Source: Bacteroides faecis MAJ27
GTDB taxonomy: Bacteria > Bacteroidota > Bacteroidia > Bacteroidales > Bacteroidaceae
NCBI RefSeq assembly: GCF_900106755.1
Contig: NZ_FNNN01000001.1
Location: forward strand, 124,001-188,000
Direction of reading: 5' to 3'
Length of the DNA: 64,000 nt
Part shown: one piece after another, positions 9,698-18,596 of the stretch
Layout: each line of letters starts with the position of its first letter
Numbering within the stretch: position 1 is the stretch's first letter
Position numbers and translations under genes: made by a program
Notes under the pieces: model-generated
The model's input: the letters and a program-made list of their open reading frames with translations, nothing else
What the model was told of the DNA's origin: nothing
Databases searched by the model: none

Positions 9698-10312
9698 ATG
9701 CTTCTGAAGCTGTATGATAAAAACAACAACCCGCAAGACCTGCAACGGGTAACCGACATCCTGAACGATGGCGGACTGATCATCTATCCTACGGATACGA
9801 TGTACGCCATCGGCTGTCACGGATTGAAAGAGCGTGCCATCGAACGTATTTGCCGTATCAAGGAAATCGATCCGCGCAAAAACAATCTGTCCATCATCTG
9901 CTATGACCTGAGCAGTATCAGCGAATACGCCAAAGTAGGCAACAACGAGTTCAAGCTCATGAAGCATAATCTCCCCGGTCCGTTCACCTTTATCCTGAAC
10001 GGAACCAACCGGTTGCCCAAAATCTTCCGCAACCGGAAAGAGGTAGGTATCCGCATGCCGGACAATAACATCATCCGTGAGATTGCCCGGTTATTGGATG
10101 CCCCCATCATGACGACCACGCTGCCGTATGACGAAAATGAAGACCTGGAATACATGACTGACCCTGAACTCATAGACGAGAAATTCGGAGATATGGTGGA
10201 TTTAGTTATCGACGGAGGAATCGGAGGGATAGAACCCTCGACAGTAGTCAAATGTACAGAAGACGAGCCGGAAATCGTCCGACAAGGAAAAGGATGGCTG
10301 GAAGAAATCTAG
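9698..10312 (+). CDS. YciO-type Sua5/YrdC/YwlC domain protein
   Basis: The 204-residue protein shows the YrdC fold motifs IIYPTDTMYAIGC, ERICRIKEIDPRKNNLSI and GPFTFIL. Length and blocks such as ICYDLSSISEYA and RMPDNNIIREIARLL resemble E. coli YciO more than TsaC. YrdC-domain proteins bind ATP and double-stranded RNA; TsaC/Sua5 members make threonylcarbamoyl-AMP for the t6A37 modification of tRNA, while YciO members are less well defined. It should be cytoplasmic. It shares a likely operon with the AsmA-like gene (18-bp gap, GGAG about 9 bases before the ATG) and is followed by a strong hairpin. Whether it is the main t6A enzyme of this cell cannot be told here. Confidence 0.85.
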   Translation: MLLKLYDKNNNPQDLQRVTDILNDGGLIIYPTDTMYAIGCHGLKERAIERICRIKEIDPRKNNLSIICYDLSSISEYAKVGNNEFKLMKHNLPGPFTFILNGTNRLPKIFRNRKEVGIRMPDNNIIREIARLLDAPIMTTTLPYDENEDLEYMTDPELIDEKFGDMVDLVIDGGIGGIEPSTVVKCTEDEPEIVRQGKGWLEEI

Positions 10313-10348
10313 CATCGGGGAACAGTTAACATATAGAAAACATATAAA

Positions 10349-10434
10349 TTAGGCACGGATGACGCGGATTTCACGGTTTTTAGAGATTAAGTTGAGTATC
10401 TAAAACCGTGTTAATCCGCGTCATCCGTGCCTAA
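10349..10434. repeat. Long inverted repeat between convergent genes (extragenic hairpin)
   Basis: Two 36-nt arms (10349-10384 and 10399-10434) are nearly perfect inverse copies. The outer 22 bp (TTAGGCACGGATGACGCGGA and two more) match exactly, followed by a one-base slip and another 11-12 pairs; the loop is 14 nt. It sits between the ends of the YciO-type gene and nagB, so it may end transcription from both sides, although neither arm is followed by a classical U-run. I recall similar CACGGATGACGCGGATT hairpins scattered in Bacteroides intergenic DNA, so it may be a dispersed element. Confidence 0.75.
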
Positions 10435-10441
10435 AATCCTC

Positions 10442-11254
10442 TTACTTGATCAAAGATTCGGGATCTAAGTGTGTAGCCTCAATATCTTTGAAGTAACGGT
10501 AAGTACCCACTTTCAGTTCTACAGTAGCAGCATCGTCACAAACGATGATACCTTTTTCATGCATCTGCAATGCACTGATAGTCCACATCTGTGTGATAGC
10601 ACCTTCTACTGCATGATACAAAGCACGGGCTTTGTTATGTCCGTTTACAATGATCATCACTTCTTTTGCAGAAAGTACCGTACCGACTCCAACTGTCAGA
10701 GAAGTCTTTGGAACCTTATTGATGTCATTGTCGAAGAAACGGGAATTAGCAATGATAGTATCCATCGTCAATGTTTTCTGACGAGTGCGGGAAGTCAGTG
10801 AGGAACCCGGTTCGTTGAAAGCGATGTGTCCGTCAGGACCGATACCACCCATGAAAAGATCAATGCCACCGTAAGACTTAATCTTTTCCTCATAACGTGC
10901 ACACTCTGCATCCAAGTCAGGAGCGTTACCATTCAGAATATTTGTATTCTCCGGTTTGATATCAATATGACCAAAGAAGTTATTCCACATAAAAGAATAG
11001 TAGCTTTCCGGATGTTCCTTCGGCAAACCAACATATTCATCCATATTGAATGTTACTACATTTTGGAAAGAAACAATTCCTTTCTTATTAAGGTCGATCA
11101 AAGCTTTATACATACCCAAAGGAGAAGATCCGGTAGGGCAGCCCAATACAAATGGTTTTTCGGGGGTTGGATTGGCAGCTTTTATTTTTGCAGCAACATA
11201 ATGTGCAGCCCACTGAGATACGGACTGATAGTCCGGCTGAATAATAAGTCTCAT
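10442..11254 (-). CDS. nagB: Glucosamine-6-phosphate deaminase NagB
   Basis: The 270-residue protein aligns along its whole length with the hexameric NagB family: [58 protein letters not shown] and ALHLAVEGAI-like [18 protein letters not shown]. It converts glucosamine 6-phosphate to fructose 6-phosphate and ammonia in the cytoplasm, the last step of amino-sugar use. The Asp in FNMDEY and the His in GPDGHIAF are the expected catalytic residues. It is 51 bp downstream of the flavodiiron gene on the same strand, enough room for its own promoter. No other amino-sugar genes are nearby. Confidence 0.96.
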   Translation of the reverse strand: MRLIIQPDYQSVSQWAAHYVAAKIKAANPTPEKPFVLGCPTGSSPLGMYKALIDLNKKGIVSFQNVVTFNMDEYVGLPKEHPESYYSFMWNNFFGHIDIKPENTNILNGNAPDLDAECARYEEKIKSYGGIDLFMGGIGPDGHIAFNEPGSSLTSRTRQKTLTMDTIIANSRFFDNDINKVPKTSLTVGVGTVLSAKEVMIIVNGHNKARALYHAVEGAITQMWTISALQMHEKGIIVCDDAATVELKVGTYRYFKDIEATHLDPESLIK

Positions 11255-11305
11255 AAGTCGATTGTTTTATAGGTTAGTCAATTAATAATTATCTCACTCA
11301 TCGTT

Positions 11306-12502
11306 TTAACGGTCTTTCTTCAAACGGTCCGCCATCGCATGCGCTAAATTCTCGCACTGGGTATAGGTAATGTCTTTCATCGCCTGCTTCATCTCTACCG
11401 GATCGCCCACCAGTTCGAACTTGCTCTTTTCCGCAAATTCAGCCATACGCTTCACAGCAGCTCCTGCCCATGTGAAGGAACCGAAGTAGCCCAGATAACG
11501 TCCCTTAAGTTCGCGAACCAGAATCTTCGATAACAACGATTCCACTTCCGGGAAAATCTGATTGCTATATGTGGGAGAACCGATAATCAAACCCTTATAA
11601 CGGAAAATATCCGCAATGATATAAGAAGGATCACTTTTACTCACATTGTGCATAACGATATTTTTGATTCCCTGTGCGGAGAGTTCTTCAGCAATAGCTT
11701 CCGCCATCTGCTCCGTATTTCCATACATGCTGCCATAGGCGATCACCACCCCCTCATCCGCATCGTAGCGGCTCAAACGGTCGTAAATTCCGATCACCTT
11801 GGCTATATTTTCTGTCCATACCGGCCCATGCGTAGAACAAATGGTAGTAATAGGCAGTCCTCCCAACTTTTGCAATGCTTTCTGTACCGGACTACCGTAC
11901 TTGCCTACGATATTGGAGTAGTAACGAACCATTTCCCCCCAATACTTATCTACATTGATACGGGTATCCAGAAATCCGCCGTCCACTGTACCAAAACATC
12001 CGAATCCATCACCGGAGAAAAGGATTCCGTCTGTTTCATCGAATGTCATCATTGTCTCAGGCCAGTGCACCATTGGAGTCATATAGAAACGAAGCATATG
12101 CTTGCCTAAGGCAAGGAAATCTCCGTCTTTCACCAGATACTGCTCGCCGGTCACACCATAGAATCCTTCAATCATGCCAAAGGTCTGCTTATTACCAACA
12201 ATGATAATATCCGGATAGTGCTGTTTAATCAATCGGATGGAGCCCGAGTGATCCGGTTCCATATGATTTATAATCAAATAGTTAATAGGGCGTTCACCGA
12301 TTACTTGCTTGATTTTACGCAAATAGACTTCAAAATAACAAATATCCACAGTATCCACCAACGCCACCATTTCATCATCAATCAAATAAGAGTTATACGA
12401 AACTCCATAGGGTAATGGCCACAACGCCTCAAAACGGTGTTTATTACGGTCATTCACTCCCACATAGTGGACATTTCCTTTAATTCTTGTTTTCTGTTCC
12501 AT
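11306..12502 (-). CDS. Flavodiiron protein (A-type flavoprotein, FprA family)
   Basis: The 398-residue protein has an N-terminal metallo-beta-lactamase-like domain with the diiron ligands H80-M-E82-P-D84-H85, the later His in PMVHWPE, Asp in SGDGFG and His in CSTHGP. A C-terminal flavodoxin domain begins around residue 255 (AYGSMYGNTEQMAEAI, GSPTYSNQIFPEV). Such proteins reduce O2 to water or NO to N2O in the cytoplasm of anaerobes, which suits a strict anaerobe meeting oxygen. There is no extra rubredoxin or flavin reductase domain, so it needs a separate electron donor. GTTGAAGA before the ATG is a weak ribosome site. Neighbours do not define its partner. Confidence 0.94.
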   Translation of the reverse strand: MEQKTRIKGNVHYVGVNDRNKHRFEALWPLPYGVSYNSYLIDDEMVALVDTVDICYFEVYLRKIKQVIGERPINYLIINHMEPDHSGSIRLIKQHYPDIIIVGNKQTFGMIEGFYGVTGEQYLVKDGDFLALGKHMLRFYMTPMVHWPETMMTFDETDGILFSGDGFGCFGTVDGGFLDTRINVDKYWGEMVRYYSNIVGKYGSPVQKALQKLGGLPITTICSTHGPVWTENIAKVIGIYDRLSRYDADEGVVIAYGSMYGNTEQMAEAIAEELSAQGIKNIVMHNVSKSDPSYIIADIFRYKGLIIGSPTYSNQIFPEVESLLSKILVRELKGRYLGYFGSFTWAGAAVKRMAEFAEKSKFELVGDPVEMKQAMKDITYTQCENLAHAMADRLKKDR

Positions 12503-12558
12503 TCTTCAACTTTAATTAATTTCTGCTCACCAGCTATGATTCCCTTAAAAACAGAGAT

Positions 12559-13533
12559 TTACTCTGTGGTGAAGTTATCTTCCGCAAAAATAACTCTTTT
12601 TTCTGAATCCCTGTACTTCTTACCTTGATAAGCTCCCCTTTCTTTCATTCTTTTTTGCAAACGAGTTACAAATTCATAATTCTTCAGCCCCCAGTCCGGA
12701 GCAATCAGTAATTCCTTGGGAGACTGCGAGACAAAACGTTCCAGCACCAGATCCGGATGAAGATGCTCTACATAATCAATTACCAGGTCAATATATTCGT
12801 CTACTTCCCTAAACAGATGAAAGCCTGTCGGGTTTTCTTCGTATTCATGCGCCATACGAGTACCACGGATTAACTGTAACTGATGAATTTTGAGAGTAGA
12901 CAGAGGAAGTTCGGAAAGCATTCCTGCCTGCGCCACCATTGTGTCATGTGTTTCTCCAGGAAGACCAAGAATGATGTGTCCGCCTGTCAATATACCACAG
13001 GCAGCAGTACGCTGAACCGCTTCTACTGTATCCGCATAAGTATGTCCGCGATTGATGCGCCGCAAAGTCTCATCACTCACACTCTCTATGCCATATTCCA
13101 CCATCAAAAAAGTATGCTTATTGAGTTCTTCCAAATAACGGAGCAGGTCTTCCGGCATACAATCCGGACGTGTACCGATCACCAGTCCTACTACCCCATC
13201 CACCTGCAATGCTTCCTCGTATTTACGCTTTAATCCCTCTAATTCCGCATAAGTATTGGTATATGCCTGGAAGTATGCCAGGTATTTCATTTCCGGATAT
13301 TTATGGGCAAAGAAACACTTCCCTTCCTCCAGTTGGGTAGCGACTGACTTTTCCGTCCGACAGTAGTCCGGATTGAAAGTCTGGTTATTGCAATAAGTGC
13401 AACCTCCCCATCCTTTTGTTCCATCCCGATTAGGACAAGTAAAGCCGGCATTTAATGATATTTTCTGCACTTTGTAAGGAAAATACTTTCGCAGAAAGGT
13501 CGGAAAATCATTATATTGTATTTGATGAGACAT
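12559..13533 (-). CDS. TIGR01212-type radical SAM protein (YhcC family)
   Basis: The 324-residue protein has the unusual cluster motif of the YhcC family, C-x11-C-x2-C in TCPNRDGTKGWGGCTYC, instead of the common Cx3Cx2C. Further family blocks are FQAYTNTYAELEGLK, VGLVIGTRPDC, MVEYGIESVSDETLRRINRGH and GGHIILGLPGETHDTM. It binds a 4Fe-4S cluster and S-adenosylmethionine; the substrate of the family is not settled. It is the first of three minus-strand genes (gap of 56 bp to the flavodiiron gene). Confidence 0.93.
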   Translation of the reverse strand: MSHQIQYNDFPTFLRKYFPYKVQKISLNAGFTCPNRDGTKGWGGCTYCNNQTFNPDYCRTEKSVATQLEEGKCFFAHKYPEMKYLAYFQAYTNTYAELEGLKRKYEEALQVDGVVGLVIGTRPDCMPEDLLRYLEELNKHTFLMVEYGIESVSDETLRRINRGHTYADTVEAVQRTAACGILTGGHIILGLPGETHDTMVAQAGMLSELPLSTLKIHQLQLIRGTRMAHEYEENPTGFHLFREVDEYIDLVIDYVEHLHPDLVLERFVSQSPKELLIAPDWGLKNYEFVTRLQKRMKERGAYQGKKYRDSEKRVIFAEDNFTTE

Positions 13534-13563
13534 ATCTATTTAATTCATTTGTTATTTGTGTGG

Positions 13564-13571
13564 CAAACATA
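13564..13571 (-). promoter_or_regulatory. -7 box of the radical SAM gene
   Basis: TATGTTTG on the minus strand fits TAnnTTTG and lies 30 bp upstream of the ATG at 13533. Confidence 0.55.
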
Positions 13572-13698
13572 AGAAAAAACAGCGAGTTACAGAAAGATGC
13601 CCCAAAATATCTTCAATATATTAAAAAAAACATAAAGTGCATAAGATAAATTAATATTTATTGCGAAAGCAGAAAGTATTTAGTTAGTTTTGTGTGAT

Positions 13699-13841
13699 TT
13701 TAAGCATTGACGGGAGGATACTTGTGAAAGTCTTGTGCAATTATTCCCCAATTATGATTTCATCTCACCATACCCCATGCGACTCTCGTCAATAAACTAT
13801 CCTCTTTATGTTCTAAAAACAGAATGTAAAGAGGATTTTTA
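13699..13841 (+). ncRNA. Candidate small RNA or terminated leader upstream of the HTCS gene
   Basis: In the 443-bp gap between two divergent genes there is a complete small transcription unit. A -7 box TAGTTTTG (13685-13692) predicts a start near 13699. A 16-bp hairpin (13799-13814 pairing with 13821-13836, two pairs being G-U in RNA) is followed at once by a run of five T, a good intrinsic terminator. Inside, ATTGACGGGAG (13706-13716) can pair with CTCTCGTCAAT (13783-13793), with one mismatch, to close a larger structure. The product would be about 143 nt. There is no ORF in it. It could instead be an attenuated HTCS leader, but the HTCS gene has its own -7 box further on. Confidence 0.55.
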
Positions 13842-13946
13842 GCATAAGTAAGCCGAAAGGATACCTAGAAAGAGGAAAAAATAGGCAAACTTTCGTATTA
13901 TCTGTTCAATGTACCGCCCGGAGTTCTTGTTTTCCATCCTTTTGCT

Positions 13947-13966
13947 TATTTTTGTTCGAACAAAAA
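13947..13966 (+). promoter_or_regulatory. HTCS promoter with an 18-bp palindrome over the -7 box
   Basis: TATTTTTG (13947-13954) fits TAnnTTTG and predicts a leader of only about 16 nt before the ATG at 13977. The perfect palindrome TTTTTGTTCGAACAAAAA (13949-13966) covers the -7 box and the likely start point, a place where a bound protein would block transcription. Confidence 0.55.
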
Positions 13967-13976
13967 CACCAATATT

Positions 13977-16900
13977 ATGAAACACATATTGTTCCTCCTT
14001 ATTTCTCTTCTCAATTATTGCATACTAGTAGCCCAACCTACCTATCAAATCAAACATTATTCCGTTAATGATGGAATGTCACAAGGAATAGTCCAGACTA
14101 TTATACAAGATAAAAAAGGATTTTTATGGTTCGGAACCTGGAACGGTCTGAACAAATTTGACGGGTATACATTCAAAAACTATAAAACATCCTATAAAGA
14201 TGCTTATATTCTAAATACCAATCGAATCAGCCAGATAGCGGAGACTAAATATGGAGATATCTGGTGTCAAGTCTATGACGGACGTGTGTATATGTTCGAT
14301 AACCAAACGGAGAAGTTTATCGATGTCCTGAGCTCTGTGGCAGAATCCATGATAGTGAACAATTATGCCGACCATATTTATACTCTCTCAAAAGGTGTTT
14401 CCTGGATCACATTTCAAAATGAATGTGTCGCCGTCCGTATTGACGATCAACTTTGCAAACAGGGGAAAGGAATTACTTTATACAGTGCTTTTAAACAAAA
14501 CCTAAAAGGAGACAAAATCTATACAGTTTTTGAAGATTCCGAAGGTGATGAATGGATACTGACCAACAAAGGTATTTCTATTGTAGGGAAAAAGCAGGTA
14601 GACAGCGATTTCCCGTTTCAATATATCAAAGAAGCGGATGGAATTATTTATTTAGTTTCCCAATCGGACAAATTGGCCTCTTACAATTTTAAGAGCAGAC
14701 AATTCAAATTCATAGAGATTCCTTATCATGTTTCGATGATTAACGAAGTCAAGAAATTTGACTCCAATACACTTTTGCTGGCTACAGACAACGGACTGAT
14801 TATTTATAAGATAAAAGAAAAAAAATTCCAGTTAATTGATATACGCACATCAACACAACCTTCCAGCGTCGTACAGTCTGTTTATCAAGACCATTACAAG
14901 GAACTATGGATATTCCCCAAAACGACAGGAGTAATCCGTTATAATCCATCTACCGAGGAAATGCAGCATTTGTTCACACCAGCCAACGAAGTGATCAGAT
15001 ATGAACGGAAAAACAAGAATGTAATCTTTGAAGACCAGCAACACACGTTGTGGATTCTCCCTCCTGAAGGGAATCTGTCTTATTATGACCGTGAAAAGAA
15101 AGAACTGAAATCCATGCTGAAGGACAGCAACAATCCGAAGTCTGTTTTCAGTCCGCTCGTCCGTTTTTATACATTAGACAATCAGGGTAATTGCTGGCTG
15201 ACCAGTGCACGCGGCATTTACAAATTATCTTTCTTCCCGCATACTTATAATCTGGTGCATATTGACGATGGATTTGAGACCCGTGCTTTTTTATGCGACA
15301 GTGAAAAGAGGGTGTGGGTTTCTTCGAAGGCACAGGTCATCAGAGTGTACCAACCGGACGGACAGTTGGGAGGCTATCTGACACCACAAGGAAAAATAAG
15401 CAAAGACAAGCATAGCTTTACAAGTGTATATTGCTTTCTTGAAGACCATGAAGGCAATATCTGGATAGGAACAAAAGAAAACGGCATTTATCTGTTAAAG
15501 AAAAAGTCGCCGGATTCCTATTCCGTACAACAATTCACTCATCAACCGAATATGCCATACAGTTTGAGCGGCAACAGTGTATATTCCATTTTTCAAGATA
15601 GCCATAAACGTATCTGGATAGGCTGCTACGGTGGAGGAATCAATCTACTGACCTGCAACAAGAACGGAAAGACAGAATTTATACACAGCGATAATGAGTT
15701 GAAAAATTACCCGACCGGCTACGCTTCAAAAGTCCGCCACATATCCGAAGCACCGGGCGGTGTGCTGTTGATAGGAACAACCAACGGACTACTGACTTTC
15801 TCCAATCAATTTGAGAGACCGGAAGAAATCAAGTTTTATCGTAATTGTTGCGAGTCAGGAATAAGTACCAGCCTGAGCGGAAACGATGTGATGCATACGT
15901 ACACTGACAAGCAAAAACGAACCTACATAGCCAGCTTTACAGGAGGTATCAGCCAAATCGTGTCCAAGAATCTACTCAGCAATAAGATTGAGTTCAAGAC
16001 ATATACAACCGATGATGGCCTTGCTTCAGACTTGGTACAGGCCATACAAGAAGACCAACAAGGTAACTTATGGATCCTTTCCGAGAATGCAATTTCCAAG
16101 TTCGACACACAAAGAGAGGCTTTTGAAAATTATGGACTGAACTCTCTACACCAGGAATTCAGTTTTTCAGAAGCAGCTCCAGTGATCAACGCACGAAATC
16201 AAATTGTATTCGGTACAGATAAAGGCTTCATTGAAATTTCTCCCAAAGAAATGCAGAAAAGTACCTATGTTCCCCCTATCGTCTTCACCGGGTTGAAAGT
16301 GCAAGGTCAATCTTCTGTCATCGCCATTGACGATCTGGAAGAATTACGCCTTAAACCTTCCCAGCGGAATGTTACTTTCCAGTTTGCAGCACTTGATTAT
16401 GTCGATTCTAAAGAAATCCGCTACGCATATCGATTGAAAGGATTGGAAGAAGAATGGCATGACGGGGACAAAAATCGCTCTGCCAGCTACATCAACCTGC
16501 CGAATGGCAATTATAAACTGCAAATCAAATCTACCAACAGTGATGGCGTATGGATGAACAATATCCGCACTTTATCTATCAACGTACTGCCTACTTTCTG
16601 GGAAACGGGCTGGGCATGGCTTCTTTACCTTATTCTCTTTATTCTCTTTACAGGTACTATCGTATATGTACTCTTTTACATTTATCGTTTACGCCATCAA
16701 GTAGATATCGAGCAACAATTATCCAATATCAAGCTCCGTTTCTTTACCGACATATCTCACGAGCTTCGGACACCACTGACCCTGATCAGCAGTCCGGTCA
16801 ATGAAGTACTGGAAAATGAAGATTTATCCGCCACAGCCCGTGAACATCTGGCTGTGGTACAAAAGAACGCCGAACGTATGTTACGTCTCATGAATCAGAT

Positions 16901-18326
16901 TCTGGACTTCCGCAAAATACAGAATCAGAAGATGAAAGTGCTTGTGGAGAAGACAGACCTGATTCCACTTCTTGAAAAAGTAATGATCAACTTCCGCTTG
17001 ATTGCAGAAGAAAAGAAGATTAATTTCCGGTTAGAGAGCGAACTTAAGTCAATATATGCATGGGTAGACCGCGATAAGTTCGAAAAGATATTCTTTAATC
17101 TGATATCCAACGCATTCAAATATACACCAGCTGAAAAGGCGATTATAATAGAAGTGACAAAACGGATGGATAAAGTGACGATCTCTGTTGTGGATGAGGG
17201 CATCGGGATTGAACCAACTAAACTACGCAATTTGTTTCAACGCTTTGAAACACTAGCCCAACAAAATATGCTCCAACCGTCTTCCGGCATCGGTCTGTCA
17301 TTGGTAAAAGAAATGGTCGATATGCATCATGGTACAATCAAAGTAACAAGCGAACCGGAAGCAGGAAGCCGTTTCGTGGTAACTCTGCCTCTCCAAAAAG
17401 AAGTCTTCGAACAAGATAGTCAAGTGGAATTTATTCTGAATGACAGCCAAAGTCCGGCTACTCGTCCGGACAGTTGCCTCCAGACTGAGAAAAGACCAGA
17501 AGCGGAAGACAAAGAAGATATGGTAAATAATACGGTTCCGGATACGTTTACTATATTGGTGGTTGAGGACAACGAGGAACTAAAAGCTTTCTTAAAGAAC
17601 ATCTTATCTGAGAATTACACTGTTATCACCGCTCCGAACGGAAAAAAAGGATTGCAACACGCAGTTGATAATATACCCGATCTTATCATCAGTGACGTAA
17701 TGATGCCGGTTATGGACGGTCTCGAGATGATTCGGCAAATCAAAGAAAACAACAACATCTGCCACATTCCCATTATTGTATTATCGGCAAAAGCCTCTTT
17801 GGATGACCGGATTGCCGGACTGGAGCAAGGTGTAGATGACTATATCACGAAACCTTTCAGCGCTACATATCTGAAAACACGTATCGCTTCACTGCTCCGC
17901 CAACGCAAATCCTTGCAGGAAATCTATATGGCCAAACTGACGGAAGGAAAAAAAATAGCTGTCGCAGAAGCTCTTACCCCGTCGCAACCGCAGATTACTC
18001 CTTATGACGAGCAATTCATGCAAAAGGTAATGGAGTTCATAGAAGAACAGATGGATAATGCCGAACTGACCATCGACGAATTTGCAGAGCATCTGATGCT
18101 TAGCCGTACCATCTTCTACCGAAAACTAAAGTCCATCATCGGCCTGACTCCTGTAGATTTCATACGTGAAGTACGCATCAAACGTGCAGCACAGCTAATA
18201 GACAGCGGGGAATATAATTTCTCACAGGTAGCCTATATGACCGGTTTCAATGACCCGAAGTATTTCAGTAAATGCTTCAAGAAGATAGTAGGTATTACGC
18301 CTTCCGAATATAAAGAAAAGAAATAA
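13977..18326 (+). CDS. Hybrid two-component system regulator (HTCS), module 1
   Basis: The 1449-residue protein is a complete HTCS. In order: signal peptide (MKHILFLLISLLNYCILVAQ), a two-lobed beta-propeller sensor with many DxxGNIWIGT-type repeats (to about 740), Y_Y_Y domain (about 760-860), membrane helix (about 878-903), histidine kinase with phospho-acceptor His928 in DISHELRTPL and ATP-binding motifs NAFKYTP, DEGIGIE and SSGIGLSLV, receiver domain with Asp1240 in ISDVMMPVMDG, and a C-terminal AraC-type HTH (about 1345-1449). HTCSs sense oligosaccharides in the periplasm and switch on their polysaccharide locus. It faces the GH28-SusD-SusC-PL1 group convergently and most likely controls it and related operons. 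All catalytic residues are present. Confidence 0.95.
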   Translation: MKHILFLLISLLNYCILVAQPTYQIKHYSVNDGMSQGIVQTIIQDKKGFLWFGTWNGLNKFDGYTFKNYKTSYKDAYILNTNRISQIAETKYGDIWCQVYDGRVYMFDNQTEKFIDVLSSVAESMIVNNYADHIYTLSKGVSWITFQNECVAVRIDDQLCKQGKGITLYSAFKQNLKGDKIYTVFEDSEGDEWILTNKGISIVGKKQVDSDFPFQYIKEADGIIYLVSQSDKLASYNFKSRQFKFIEIPYHVSMINEVKKFDSNTLLLATDNGLIIYKIKEKKFQLIDIRTSTQPSSVVQSVYQDHYKELWIFPKTTGVIRYNPSTEEMQHLFTPANEVIRYERKNKNVIFEDQQHTLWILPPEGNLSYYDREKKELKSMLKDSNNPKSVFSPLVRFYTLDNQGNCWLTSARGIYKLSFFPHTYNLVHIDDGFETRAFLCDSEKRVWVSSKAQVIRVYQPDGQLGGYLTPQGKISKDKHSFTSVYCFLEDHEGNIWIGTKENGIYLLKKKSPDSYSVQQFTHQPNMPYSLSGNSVYSIFQDSHKRIWIGCYGGGINLLTCNKNGKTEFIHSDNELKNYPTGYASKVRHISEAPGGVLLIGTTNGLLTFSNQFERPEEIKFYRNCCESGISTSLSGNDVMHTYTDKQKRTYIASFTGGISQIVSKNLLSNKIEFKTYTTDDGLASDLVQAIQEDQQGNLWILSENAISKFDTQREAFENYGLNSLHQEFSFSEAAPVINARNQIVFGTDKGFIEISPKEMQKSTYVPPIVFTGLKVQGQSSVIAIDDLEELRLKPSQRNVTFQFAALDYVDSKEIRYAYRLKGLEEEWHDGDKNRSASYINLPNGNYKLQIKSTNSDGVWMNNIRTLSINVLPTFWETGWAWLLYLILFILFTGTIVYVLFYIYRLRHQVDIEQQLSNIKLRFFTDISHELRTPLTLISSPVNEVLENEDLSATAREHLAVVQKNAERMLRLMNQILDFRKIQNQKMKVLVEKTDLIPLLEKVMINFRLIAEEKKINFRLESELKSIYAWVDRDKFEKIFFNLISNAFKYTPAEKAIIIEVTKRMDKVTISVVDEGIGIEPTKLRNLFQRFETLAQQNMLQPSSGIGLSLVKEMVDMHHGTIKVTSEPEAGSRFVVTLPLQKEVFEQDSQVEFILNDSQSPATRPDSCLQTEKRPEAEDKEDMVNNTVPDTFTILVVEDNEELKAFLKNILSENYTVITAPNGKKGLQHAVDNIPDLIISDVMMPVMDGLEMIRQIKENNNICHIPIIVLSAKASLDDRIAGLEQGVDDYITKPFSATYLKTRIASLLRQRKSLQEIYMAKLTEGKKIAVAEALTPSQPQITPYDEQFMQKVMEFIEEQMDNAELTIDEFAEHLMLSRTIFYRKLKSIIGLTPVDFIREVRIKRAAQLIDSGEYNFSQVAYMTGFNDPKYFSKCFKKIVGITPSEYKEKK

Positions 18327-18464
18327 AAGAAGAAAGGCTTTCCGCAAAGTCCATATAAGAACAATTTCGGACTCTACAAGAATGAACTGAATTGTACGGT
18401 TATAAACTAATGTGCTATTACGGTACATTAGCCGACCATATGTATTCATTAATCATCATAATCA

Positions 18465-18508
18465 GTTGTTTTCTTTCGTCTCACCCAGGTGAGACGAAAG
18501 AAAACAAC
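18465..18508. repeat. Perfect 21-bp inverted repeat with a 2-nt centre
   Basis: Arms 18465-18485 and 18488-18508 (starting GTTGTTTTCTTTCGTCTCAC) are exact inverse copies around CA. It lies in the gap between the convergent HTCS and GH28 ends. No T-run follows on either strand; the T-rich part is at the outer 5' end, so it is not a standard terminator. It may stall polymerase, process RNA or bind protein. Confidence 0.8.
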
Positions 18509-18596
18509 CAAAACCATAGAAGATTTTGACTAGCAGAATACGTATTTATCACTAATTTCCAACAAATTAGTAACAGTCCCGAATCTATTTGTTCCA

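Noticed and set aside
18551..18571. Small inverted repeat ACTAATTT/AAATTAGT as GH28 terminator
   Set aside because: Stem of only eight A/T-rich pairs and no T-run; too weak to call.
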